Below are positions 1-8,223 of a DNA stretch of 10,327 nucleotides, piece by piece. The DNA is from Clostridiaceae bacterium (GTDB lineage Bacteria > Bacillota > Clostridia > Oscillospirales > Acutalibacteraceae). Under the pieces are notes generated by a model that saw only the letters and a program-made list of their open reading frames with translations, was not told where the DNA came from and did no database searches. The position numbers and the translations under genes were made by a program. The number at the start of each line of letters is the position of its first letter. The stretch's first letter is position 1. The stretch lies in the NCBI GenBank assembly GCA_016281115.1, contig JAEEHZ010000011.1, positions 1 through 10,327 on the forward strand. Reading direction: 5' to 3'.

Positions 1-116
1 CTCAGGCGCTTACCGACACCGACAGTATGAAACAAAACGCGGAGTATCTTATTGAATTGAACAAACAACGAAAAGAGACCGATAATATTTCGGTTGCTTT
101 GATACGCACCTTTTAG
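1..116 (+). CDS. PP2C-family Ser/Thr protein phosphatase, C-terminal end (partial)
   Basis: Only the last 37 codons lie in the window, read from position 3 to the TAG at 114-116; the rest is beyond the left edge. The peptide ends in ETDNISVALIRTF. The D-N-I-[ST]-V stretch is the C-terminal signature of PP2C/PPM phosphatases, where the Asp helps bind the catalytic metal pair and the following beta strand closes the fold. Such enzymes (PrpC/Stp in Firmicutes) remove phosphate from Ser and Thr in the cytoplasm and usually oppose a Hanks-type kinase encoded next door, which is exactly what follows here, 8 bases downstream. The stop codon overlaps the ribosome site of the kinase gene, so the two are probably translationally coupled. 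The family call rests on a short tail plus context; the metal-binding N-terminal motifs cannot be checked. Confidence 0.8.
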   Translation, partial: QALTDTDSMKQNAEYLIELNKQRKETDNISVALIRTF

Positions 117-120
117 GAGG
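115..120 (+). promoter_or_regulatory. Ribosome binding site of the kinase gene, overlapping the phosphatase stop
   Basis: AGGAGG lies 4 bases before the ATG at 125, and its first two bases are the last two of the upstream TAG stop (114-116). The spacing is short but the match is full consensus. The overlap fixes the kinase start and suggests ribosomes ending the phosphatase can re-initiate on the kinase. Confidence 0.85.
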
Positions 121-124
121 ATAT

Positions 125-1801
125 ATGTTAGAGATAGGTTCTACAGTCGGCGGCATTTATAAAATACTGAACGTTATAGGCAAGGGCGGTATGAGCGTAG
201 TTTACCTTGCCATGAACGAAAAGGCTAATAAACAGTGGGCTGTAAAAGAAGTTAGGAAAGACGGCATAAGTAATTTTGAAGTAGTTAAACAGGGACTTGT
301 AGCTGAAACCAATATGCTCAAAAAGCTCAGTCATCCCAATTTGCCAGATATTATAGACGTTATCGAAAATGAAGATACGTTTATAATCGTAATGGACTAC
401 ATAGAAGGAAACTCTTTGAGCAAGGCGCTTAAAGAGTACGGAGCACTGCCGCAAAGCCAGGTCATTTTGTGGGCAAAGCAGCTTTGCGACGTTTTGGGAT
501 ATCTTCACTTGCAAGACCCGCCTATAATTTACAGAGATATGAAGCCTTCAAACGTTATGCTCAGCCCTGACGGCAAAAAGGTAACACTTATAGATTTCGG
601 TACCGCCAGAGAATATAAATCTCAGAATATTGCCGATACTACCTGTCTCGGCACAATAGGCTACGCCGCACCGGAGCAGTTCGGCGGTCACGGCCAGACC
701 GACGCCAGAACCGATATTTACTGTTTAGGAGCTACGCTTTATCACCTAGTAACAGGGCAAAACCCAAGCGAGCCGCCTTATGAGATAAAGCCTATAAGAG
801 AGTGGAATCCCGCTCTATCAGAGGGCTTGGAAAAGATAATTATAAAGTGCACACAAAAGAACCCCGATGACAGATATCAAAGCTGCAACGAGCTTATGTA
901 TGACCTTGAGCATTACGATGAGCTTGATACGCTTACAAGGAAAAAACAATCGAAAAAACTACGTATTTTTATAGCGCTTTTGGCGGCTTCGGCAGTTTTC
1001 TTTTGCGGCGGATTTGTTTTTCAGGGACTAAAAAGAAGTCAAACAGATGAAATATACAGAGAATACTTAACTTACGCTGAGAATTCCCCCGATACCCAGT
1101 CAAAAATAGAGAACTATATGTCGGCAATTGAGCTTAAGCCGGAACAAATGCAGCCTTACAAGCTTCTTGTAGACGCTATGATGGAAGACGATCTCCTTTC
1201 TAAAGAAGAGTCAAGCATAATTAGAGGCTATAATACAAGAATAAAGGCGCTGTCTGATGAAAAAGACTATCCACAGCTGATTTACGATATATCCAAGATG
1301 TATTGGAGCTGCTATGTACCCATTCAGGGTGAAAACATTTACCAAAATATACTTAACGCTAAAGAATGGCTCGATATTCTTTCAAAATACGATAAATTTG
1401 AGAATATCAAAACAGCCACGGTTATGAAATACATAGCTGATTACACAGATTCTTCGAGAAAAAACATAAACCAGATCGACAGCTCAAAGAGCCCCGAGGA
1501 TTCTTTGGAATTATATGATAACTTAAAATCGTTGCTGGAATTTGTCGAAATTGATACGTCAGACGTTTTAAGAATTAAAACTTACGATCTGTTGAGCTAT
1601 ATAATAGGTCAGGAGGCTACCGATTTCAAAAAGGCAGGAATAGAAAAGAGCGAGGTCGACTCTTTGTTTGACAGTATTCAAACGGGGATTGAATCAATAG
1701 ATAACTCAAATCTAAGCGAAAACATTGAAAAAGCACTCACGCAGCTCGGCTCTGCCAAGCAAAGCGCAGAAAATTCTTACAAAGTAGGCAAAGGAGGATA
1801 A
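125..1801 (+). CDS. Transmembrane eukaryotic-like Ser/Thr protein kinase with extracellular helical (TPR-like) domain
   Basis: The enzyme transfers phosphate from ATP to Ser/Thr of target proteins. The kinase domain spans about residues 10-262: glycine loop GKGGMSV (19-25), ATP-binding Lys41 in AVKEV, alpha-C Glu61, catalytic loop YRDMKPSN (136-143) with Asp138 as base and Asn143 for metal, DFG at 157-159, activation-loop threonines at 172, 173 and 177, and APE at 182-184. All key residues are present, so it should be active; HRD is replaced by YRD, a common bacterial variant. A basic patch (272-280) precedes one membrane segment (about 280-300), placing the kinase in the cytoplasm and residues 301-558 outside. 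The outer part has no PASTA repeats; it looks helical, with a TPR-like stretch near 309-350 (YMSAIELKP at 331-339). The start is set by AGGAGG at 115-120. It sits between its likely phosphatase and a Thr-rich membrane protein that may be a substrate. Because PASTA is absent it is not named prkC. Confidence 0.95.
   Translation: MLEIGSTVGGIYKILNVIGKGGMSVVYLAMNEKANKQWAVKEVRKDGISNFEVVKQGLVAETNMLKKLSHPNLPDIIDVIENEDTFIIVMDYIEGNSLSKALKEYGALPQSQVILWAKQLCDVLGYLHLQDPPIIYRDMKPSNVMLSPDGKKVTLIDFGTAREYKSQNIADTTCLGTIGYAAPEQFGGHGQTDARTDIYCLGATLYHLVTGQNPSEPPYEIKPIREWNPALSEGLEKIIIKCTQKNPDDRYQSCNELMYDLEHYDELDTLTRKKQSKKLRIFIALLAASAVFFCGGFVFQGLKRSQTDEIYREYLTYAENSPDTQSKIENYMSAIELKPEQMQPYKLLVDAMMEDDLLSKEESSIIRGYNTRIKALSDEKDYPQLIYDISKMYWSCYVPIQGENIYQNILNAKEWLDILSKYDKFENIKTATVMKYIADYTDSSRKNINQIDSSKSPEDSLELYDNLKSLLEFVEIDTSDVLRIKTYDLLSYIIGQEATDFKKAGIEKSEVDSLFDSIQTGIESIDNSNLSENIEKALTQLGSAKQSAENSYKVGKGG
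1792..1797 (+). promoter_or_regulatory. Ribosome binding site of the 185-aa gene, inside the kinase 3' end
   Basis: AGGAGG lies within the last codons of the kinase (the Lys-Gly-Gly before TAA at 1799-1801), 11 bases before the ATG at 1809. It supports that start and indicates coupling of the two genes. Confidence 0.8.
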
Positions 1802-1808
1802 TCGTCGA

Positions 1809-2366
1809 ATGAAGAGTTCTTTGTATGAAATGCTGTCGATAATTTCCTTTGCACTTGCGGGAGTTTTGTTCGCGGCGGCAGCGGCGGCGTTTATAAAGTT
1901 TAAAATACCGTCTGTTGTGGGGTATTTAACCGGTGCCACGGCACGGAAAAAGATAAAAGAGATGCAAAGCGAAAAGTATAACGGACAACAAGCAGACTCA
2001 AAGGAGAAGCGAGGAAATACCGATAAGCTTTCAACCGATAAACTGAAAAACAAAAAATCTGCTTCAAATCCCGCTATAAATAGTCAAGAGGATTTATCGG
2101 GTTCGGAGAAAACGGACGTACTTACTCAAACCGACAGCACCACTGTTTTGGAAGGCTCGGAGGAAACAACTGTCCTTTCCGGCAATGTGAATACGGTGCT
2201 GTATGACAACCCCATTCAAAATACGCCCGAAGAATCGGGTACAACTCAAACGCTTTCTCAAAAAAATATGCCCCGCCAGCCGTTTGAGGTCGAGTATAAA
2301 GGCGAAATAAACGCATTTGTTGAGCAAAGCATAGTTATTTTGCACACAGATGAAAAGATAGCTTAG
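1809..2366 (+). CDS. Single-pass membrane protein with Thr-rich cytoplasmic tail carrying T-x-V-L repeats; candidate kinase substrate
   Basis: I do not recognise a named family. One hydrophobic segment (about residues 8-29, very Ala-rich) is followed by a basic stretch (K30, K32, then RKKIK at 46-50), so by the positive-inside rule the long tail is cytoplasmic, on the same side as the neighbouring kinase domain. Residues 50-155 are polar, low in hydrophobics and probably disordered. Within them the motif T-x-V-L recurs: TDVL at 102-105, TTVL at 111-114, TTVL at 120-123 and NTVL at 128-131, with a looser TQTL at 146-149. Thr followed by Leu at +3 fits the pThr rule for FHA-domain ligands. A short, more hydrophobic end (about 156-185, with SIVILHTDEKIA) may be a small folded element. 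The gene starts 7 bases after the kinase stop and ends 17 bases before the giant surface protein, with a good ribosome site on each side. The scaffold or substrate role is inferred; a simple hypothetical membrane protein is the conservative call. Confidence 0.85.
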   Translation: MKSSLYEMLSIISFALAGVLFAAAAAAFIKFKIPSVVGYLTGATARKKIKEMQSEKYNGQQADSKEKRGNTDKLSTDKLKNKKSASNPAINSQEDLSGSEKTDVLTQTDSTTVLEGSEETTVLSGNVNTVLYDNPIQNTPEESGTTQTLSQKNMPRQPFEVEYKGEINAFVEQSIVILHTDEKIA

Positions 2367-2369
2367 TTC

Positions 2370-2375
2370 AGGAGG
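2370..2375 (+). promoter_or_regulatory. Ribosome binding site of the 1901-aa surface protein gene
   Basis: AGGAGG lies 8 bases before the ATG at 2384 and 3 bases after the TAG of the preceding gene (2364-2366). This is ideal spacing and fixes the start directly ahead of a signal peptide. Confidence 0.85.
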
Positions 2376-2383
2376 ATATAGCC

Positions 2384-5300
2384 ATGAAAGGAAAAAGTTT
2401 AAATAACGCGGCTTTTAAAATATTGGCAGTGGCTGTGGCAGCGGTTTTACTTGCGGCAAGCATACCGGTGGCTGTGGGAGCTATTGCCCCCGGCAGACAA
2501 AACAGGTCTGTAAGAAGGCTTTCCGTGGCTGACTGTACGTCGCCGAATACACTTGTGTATTTTGAGCCCTATAATGATGACAACAGCTTAGAATACTATT
2601 CAAGGATAACTCCCGAGGGGGGGACCCCTTCGGAAGAACCGATGAAGGTTCTTTCTGTCGGCGATACGGATGTGTTCTATTATAAGGCGGCAAAATCAGC
2701 GCAAAACAGTACATTTGATATTGTTGCCGAGGCAAACGCGATATATGTCGTTTTGGGCGATACAGAGCTTGGAGAGAGTATACCCGAAACTGAGGATGTC
2801 CTTACCGGGATCCCGAAAATAAGATATTCAAAAAACGGTGTATCTTATTCGCAGCCTGTTGATATGAAGCTGTACGGTGAAAGCCACGGAAAAAAGGTTT
2901 ATTACAGCTATACATCAAAATCCTCTGATTACACAAAATTCAACATAAATGAAGAAGGCTATACATTCATCGGAGACATCGCCGAGGGTCAAACTGTATG
3001 CGCATTCAAGAACGACGGTTCGTGCAACATTGATACTGAGAATTATTACGGCTTAATGAATTCTCAAAGCAATGCTAAGCTCTCGATTTTAGGCGATAAT
3101 ACGGTAAATATGCCTGCAAACGGCACATACACAAAGCTTATTGCTTTCAGCAGCGACAGATATGCCGCGTCTGACGTTACACCTGCAAAAATAAGCGGCA
3201 TAAATGTTATGGATAACGAGACCTCAGAAGAGGCAAATACAATCTATTTAAACAAGAATTATTTGCTTAAATACACTGCTCAAACAGGTTATACCCGTCT
3301 TGCGTCCGTGAGCAATATAGAGGTTGAGAACAAATCTCAGGGTGTTGATCTTAACCGTGAAACAAATGTATTTTTCGCTACAACCACGGGACAAAAGAAG
3401 TTTACCCTTACATATAAAAACAGTGTAGAGGAATTTTCTACCGATATGGAGTTTTCGGTAAGCGAAGAAGCCGAATATCCGGAGATAACCTTAAAGCTTG
3501 ACGGAAAAACAGGGGATAATATCGTAAAATACGTTCCCGACGGAGAAAATGTTACGCTCAATGTATCGGCGCATATGGAAGACGGCGCAAAGATCAAGTA
3601 TTACGGAACTGAGATAACTAATTATTCGTTTATTTTCAGCGACGGAACAAACATCAAGGAAACGTCCTCAAGCTCTTATGATCAATCTCTTACAGGCTCA
3701 CAAGCACTCAGGGGCGAAAAGCAATACACCGTAAAGATTTCATTCAGCTATGGCGGACAGACGATAACAAGCGAAGTTTTGGCGATTTGCAAGGTAGATA
3801 TCAAAGTTCCTTTGATAAAAACCGATTACGACGGCGGCTATATCAGCAAAACGACCGACGCCGAAATAACTGCCGCCGACTTTGAAGATGTTTACTACAA
3901 ATCCTTTGATAAGGGAAGTACGGTAAATACCGACACCGAAGGCTACACAAAGGTGACCCCGGGTACGTTTAACGCACTTATAGAAGCCGATGAGGATACA
4001 AATAAGATAATCAGCGTTTTAGGCTTCTATGACGACAAATATATTAACAAACAATTTGAGTTTTCGGTAGATTCTCAGGCGCCGCAAATAGAAAAAATCA
4101 CAGCTCAATCGGCAGGGCTGGCTGCGTTTAACATTCTTGATTTCGGTATATTTGCAAACGATAAAATTCAGCTTACCGTAGATGTTTCCGATAACAGAAG
4201 CGGAATAGATAACGTCATACTCTGCAAAAAATCGGGAAATAATTATGAGCCTTTAGACTTTACCGCAAGTTTTAACGGTGAAAAAACCTCTGCTTCGTTT
4301 ATCATAGACGCACCCGAATACGGCGTGTTTAATGAAACACTGGCAGTGCAGGTGACCGACAAAGCCGGCAACCAAACAACTGCAGCTTTAAACAATATAG
4401 AAAGCCAAAGCGTTGTGTATACATTGCTTGACAGCAAGGTGGTTATAGAGCGTATAGCGCCCGATATAACGGTGCAAAGCGCTCCCGTTGCCGAGGGCTC
4501 AACGGCAAACACATATGCATCCGACACAAATATTAACATATCTCTGCACGATGAACACTCGGGCATAAAAGGTTATTCTGTAAATATTAACGGTGTTACC
4601 GCAAAAAGCGAAGAAGACATATGCAAAACTTCTACCGAACTGAAGCATGACGTAAGCTTCAGCGTTTCTACCGCAGATGTGCCGAAATCTTCAGACGGCT
4701 CATACAATGTTTATGTTACCGCCGAGGATAACGCGGGAAATGTAAGTTACGACAGCAAAACCACCGTATATTTAGACGTAACAAAACCAAAGATAATAGG
4801 CTATAAAATAAACGTGCTCGGCGACAGTGTTACTGCATCTAACCTGCTTGTAAACGGCAGCGGTGCGTTTGTCTATAACAACGATATAGAGCTTACGATC
4901 ACAGCAAAGGATTCTTCAAACAGCGTAGGCTTTGCCGAAATATTTGTTACCAAAAACTCATACATAACCCTGAAAGAAGAACCTACACAAACAACAGATA
5001 CAGACGGCGGGATTCTTTATACAGCAACATATACAGTCAAAAAACCGTTCAGCGGTATGATAGAAGCGTCTGTATCCGACAGATCGGGAAATTATTCGGA
5101 AACGCTTGTTGCGCCTACATCTCCCGATAAAGAATGCAAACTGGAGATATGCAACAAAGGCAACAAGTACGACGTATATTGGTTGGATTCCGCAAAATAC
5201 CCCAATTTTGCGATTCATCTTTCTTCTGACAGCAATGCAATGTTCACGACATTTGCCCCCGATGAAAAGCCCGTTTACAGGGGAGAGGGCAGGAACTGGT

Positions 5301-8089
5301 ATAATTCCGATGTTAACATTACCGCAGTTGCCGAGGAATATCTTAACAAAGGCGTATACGGTATCAACGAATACGAAACGGGAGTAAGCCTTAACGGCTC
5401 CTCGGTATCGAAAACGTATATTACCGACAAGCAGGTGATAAACGGCGTTGTGGCTTCCATAACCTACAAATTCAACTCTAAACAGATTGTTTCAAAGGAT
5501 ACAGACGGCGAATACATCTTATCGGGATATGTTACCGACGGCGCGGAGAATAAGAGCGAGTCGTCTTATACATTCTATATAGACAGAAAAGCCCCCGATA
5601 TTTCAGGCTTTAAGATGACCCCCGAAAGCTCTTCAAACGGCACAACGGCTAATTTGGTTGAGAAAACCGAATACGGATATTTCTTTAAATCAAATACAAC
5701 AGTAACAATCAACGCAATAGACGGCAGCGGCAATGCCGATGCTGATTCGGGTGTTAAGACTATTTATTACGAGCTTGTGCCGACAGACGGCAAGACCACA
5801 ACGGGAGAACTGACAGGCAGCAGCGGCAAAATAACAGTAAAATCGGGCTTTAAGGGTCAGATATACGCTTACGCAGTCGATAATGTTGGCAACAAGGGTA
5901 CAAAGGTAAATCCTTCCGGTGTGATAGTTGAAAACGAGCAGCTTCACAAGTCAACGTCAAGCGTTAAGATTACTCTTGACAAAACCGGCAAAAAAGACAT
6001 TTCGGGTAATCCGCTTTACAGCGGCGATGTTAACGTGAAATTTAATGTAACCGATACATATTCGGGTATCAAGTCAATAAGCTATTCTGTAACAGCGCCG
6101 TATGACACCTCTAAAAACGTAAACGACACAACAACCGTTTACAATGGGACAATATCAGACAGCAGCTGGAAAAAAGAAGGTTCTGAGCTTAATATTGTTA
6201 CAGCTATGAGCAAGAGCATTAAGGTAAGCAGTAATTCAAATGATATAGTTGTAAATCTCACCTTAACAGATAACGCCGGAAACACAAGCTCCAAAAGCGT
6301 TAAATTCAGCATAGACAAAACCTCACCTACCGTGAGCATACAGTTTGACGGCAACAACGGCGGATATTATTCTTCCTCCAGAACCGTGACCGTGACCGTA
6401 AGAGAGCGCAATCTTAATTTGTCTGATATTAATAATTATGTTTCGCTTAACTTTGCTTCTCAAAACGGCGGCAGCGTACCCGTAACAACGTGGTCTGTTG
6501 CACGTGACAGAAACAACCCCGATAACACTGTATTTACGGGAACGGCAGTGTTTGCAAACGACGGCTCTTATACCTGTTCTTTGAGCGCTGTTGATTATGC
6601 GGGGAATAAATCATCTGCAAGCAAGTCTGTAAACTTTATAATTGATAAAACCGCACCTGTTATAACATTCTCTAAGGTTGAGAGATATAACAGTACCGCC
6701 CAAACGATAACAGTGACAGTGAACGAAGCCAACTTCAACGAAAGTGCCGCTTACGCCGCGCTTAATATTACGGCACAGGGCGGTTCTGCACCGAGCTTCA
6801 GCGGCTGGAGCAACTCAGGCAATACGCACACCGCAAGTGCTGTGTTCTCCGCAGACGGAGACTATACTATTTCAATGAGCTACACAGATCTTGCGGGAAA
6901 CAGCTCAAGCGCGAATGTTCCTTTGTTTACGGTAGACGTAAATTCTCCCGTTATAAAAGTAAAGAGCTTGGAGAACAAGACATCTTATACCGATAATATT
7001 ATTTCGTTCTCGGTAGATGTTACAGACGCAAATCTCGATTCGGTGGATATCAAGCTTGAGGGCGTATTAAGAGATAAAGTAGAGTTTGTATCAACAGTTC
7101 CTTACAGCGCAACAATACCGATAACAAACGGAACAAGATATACTTGGTCGAATATTAAAACAGGTGCTGACGGAATTTATACACTTACCTGCGTGGCTAA
7201 GGATATTGCAGGAAACACAACATCTGTTGTGCGTAAAAAAGACGGTGCAGACGATGACAACACAAAGCTTGTGTTCTCGGTCAACCGTGACGGCTCGGCT
7301 TATCAGATAAGCACAGAGTCAAGCTCGCTTATGGGTAACTGGGTAAGCGACTCGAGAGTCATAACCTTCTCTGAGGTGAACGCAGACCCGATCGACCTTG
7401 AAAAGGTTGTAGTTAAGCTCACAAACAAATCTACACAGGAAGAGATTATTCTTAAATACGGCACAGACTATACCGTAGAGCGTGTGGATAACGGCGGCAA
7501 ATGGTACGAATACCGTTACAACATTTTGGCGACCAATTTCAGCGAGGACGGCTATTATGATATTGAGGTTATGTCTGTTGACGCAACAAACAAAACCACA
7601 TCAAGCAAAGACAACGCCTACGGCACGCAGCTTATAGCATATGGACTTGATACTCATGAGCCTGTTATAGATATAAGCGGAATAAATAACGGACCTTATG
7701 ACAGCATCACGCGTGACGCAGTTATAAACGTTACCGATATTTCGCTTTCAGAGGTTACAGTGTATGTTGACGGCAAACCCGTAGAAACCTGGACGGCAGA
7801 GACCGCAGGTGACAGCTACAGCGGCACAATAACACTTCATGAAAGCGCCGCAACACAAAAGGTAACCGTAGAGGCAACGGACGCCGCAGGTAATAAGTCC
7901 ACAAGCGAGCAGGAAGTGTTCGTATCTTCTAACGGATTCTCGATCTTTATGTACAGATTAAGTAACTTTATATCAAATAACTGGCTGTGGCTTATCATAG
8001 GCGCGGCAGGAGCAGCGGCGATAATAGCTTTCGTTATCATTTCAAAAAAGAAAAAGAAAAACGATAAGACAAATAAAGCTGCTAAGTAA
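2384..8089 (+). CDS. Giant exported, membrane-anchored protein of tandem Ig-like domains
   Basis: The 1901-residue protein begins with a signal peptide: basic KGK, a hydrophobic core at about 12-33, and a possible cut after AVGA near residue 33. Residues 35-650 hold less regular beta-rich sequence. From about 650 to 1840 the chain is a string of Ig-like modules recognised by their last strands, of the type T-D-x-A-G-N followed by a linker such as IDKTAPVI. Such motifs occur near residues 657, 779, 898, 1050 (degenerate, GAEN), 1164, 1295, 1403, 1500, 1605 and 1830, roughly 100-150 residues apart. The pair centred near 1332 and 1440 (RTVTVTV and QTITVTV) are clear relatives. The C-terminus has a membrane helix (about 1866-1887, NWLWLIIG onward) and a KKKKK-containing tail inside the cell. 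No LPXTG sortase motif is present, so it stays in the membrane with the Ig stalk outward. Such stalks usually serve adhesion, sugar binding or wall spanning; no catalytic domain is visible and the ligand is unknown. It is the last gene of the operon. Confidence 0.92.
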   Translation: MKGKSLNNAAFKILAVAVAAVLLAASIPVAVGAIAPGRQNRSVRRLSVADCTSPNTLVYFEPYNDDNSLEYYSRITPEGGTPSEEPMKVLSVGDTDVFYYKAAKSAQNSTFDIVAEANAIYVVLGDTELGESIPETEDVLTGIPKIRYSKNGVSYSQPVDMKLYGESHGKKVYYSYTSKSSDYTKFNINEEGYTFIGDIAEGQTVCAFKNDGSCNIDTENYYGLMNSQSNAKLSILGDNTVNMPANGTYTKLIAFSSDRYAASDVTPAKISGINVMDNETSEEANTIYLNKNYLLKYTAQTGYTRLASVSNIEVENKSQGVDLNRETNVFFATTTGQKKFTLTYKNSVEEFSTDMEFSVSEEAEYPEITLKLDGKTGDNIVKYVPDGENVTLNVSAHMEDGAKIKYYGTEITNYSFIFSDGTNIKETSSSSYDQSLTGSQALRGEKQYTVKISFSYGGQTITSEVLAICKVDIKVPLIKTDYDGGYISKTTDAEITAADFEDVYYKSFDKGSTVNTDTEGYTKVTPGTFNALIEADEDTNKIISVLGFYDDKYINKQFEFSVDSQAPQIEKITAQSAGLAAFNILDFGIFANDKIQLTVDVSDNRSGIDNVILCKKSGNNYEPLDFTASFNGEKTSASFIIDAPEYGVFNETLAVQVTDKAGNQTTAALNNIESQSVVYTLLDSKVVIERIAPDITVQSAPVAEGSTANTYASDTNINISLHDEHSGIKGYSVNINGVTAKSEEDICKTSTELKHDVSFSVSTADVPKSSDGSYNVYVTAEDNAGNVSYDSKTTVYLDVTKPKIIGYKINVLGDSVTASNLLVNGSGAFVYNNDIELTITAKDSSNSVGFAEIFVTKNSYITLKEEPTQTTDTDGGILYTATYTVKKPFSGMIEASVSDRSGNYSETLVAPTSPDKECKLEICNKGNKYDVYWLDSAKYPNFAIHLSSDSNAMFTTFAPDEKPVYRGEGRNWYNSDVNITAVAEEYLNKGVYGINEYETGVSLNGSSVSKTYITDKQVINGVVASITYKFNSKQIVSKDTDGEYILSGYVTDGAENKSESSYTFYIDRKAPDISGFKMTPESSSNGTTANLVEKTEYGYFFKSNTTVTINAIDGSGNADADSGVKTIYYELVPTDGKTTTGELTGSSGKITVKSGFKGQIYAYAVDNVGNKGTKVNPSGVIVENEQLHKSTSSVKITLDKTGKKDISGNPLYSGDVNVKFNVTDTYSGIKSISYSVTAPYDTSKNVNDTTTVYNGTISDSSWKKEGSELNIVTAMSKSIKVSSNSNDIVVNLTLTDNAGNTSSKSVKFSIDKTSPTVSIQFDGNNGGYYSSSRTVTVTVRERNLNLSDINNYVSLNFASQNGGSVPVTTWSVARDRNNPDNTVFTGTAVFANDGSYTCSLSAVDYAGNKSSASKSVNFIIDKTAPVITFSKVERYNSTAQTITVTVNEANFNESAAYAALNITAQGGSAPSFSGWSNSGNTHTASAVFSADGDYTISMSYTDLAGNSSSANVPLFTVDVNSPVIKVKSLENKTSYTDNIISFSVDVTDANLDSVDIKLEGVLRDKVEFVSTVPYSATIPITNGTRYTWSNIKTGADGIYTLTCVAKDIAGNTTSVVRKKDGADDDNTKLVFSVNRDGSAYQISTESSSLMGNWVSDSRVITFSEVNADPIDLEKVVVKLTNKSTQEEIILKYGTDYTVERVDNGGKWYEYRYNILATNFSEDGYYDIEVMSVDATNKTTSSKDNAYGTQLIAYGLDTHEPVIDISGINNGPYDSITRDAVINVTDISLSEVTVYVDGKPVETWTAETAGDSYSGTITLHESAATQKVTVEATDAAGNKSTSEQEVFVSSNGFSIFMYRLSNFISNNWLWLIIGAAGAAAIIAFVIISKKKKKNDKTNKAAK
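2613..2633 (+). other. G7 tract within a GC hairpin, inside the surface protein gene
   Basis: A run of seven G (2617-2623) sits about 78 codons into the gene, encoding Glu-Gly-Gly. It is flanked by CCGA and by ACCCCTTCGG, so CCGAGGGGG can pair with CCCCTTCGG (one G-T wobble) around a GGA loop. A slip of one base here would truncate the protein early. The tract is short for a phase-variation switch, so this is a structural note rather than a claim of switching. Confidence 0.5.
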
Positions 8090-8108
8090 TTAATATAACA
8101 AACAAAAA

Positions 8109-8142
8109 CGGCCCTCGCCTTTATCGGCGGGGGTCGAGTTTT
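8109..8142 (+). terminator. Rho-independent terminator of the kinase/surface-protein operon
   Basis: An 11-pair stem (8109-8119 with 8126-8136) closes a TTTATC loop and is followed by AGTTTT. Two of the pairs (8111 with 8134, and 8115 with 8130) are G-U wobbles in plus-strand RNA but would be C-A mismatches in minus-strand RNA, so the hairpin is tuned to the plus strand. It lies 20 bases after the stop of the 1901-aa gene. The U-tract is short. An A-run on the left (8104-8108) gives a T-run on the minus strand, so weak two-way action is possible. Confidence 0.8.
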
Positions 8143-8223
8143 GTCGATTCTATGCGTTAAGCACCCGCGAATAAACAGGAGTTTTTTAACAGATGGTTTA
8201 GCACTCGTATTAAAGCATAAGAA

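Noticed and set aside
4958..5460. Open frames on either strand overlapping the 1901-aa gene
   Set aside because: They are short shadows with no family resemblance and no ribosome site, inside a long frame with clear signal peptide, Ig-like modules and anchor.
8143..8223. Possible small gene or RNA in the gap between the two hairpins
   Set aside because: An AGGAG-like stretch near 8177 leads to an ATG that stops after two codons; no other structured or coding signal was visible.
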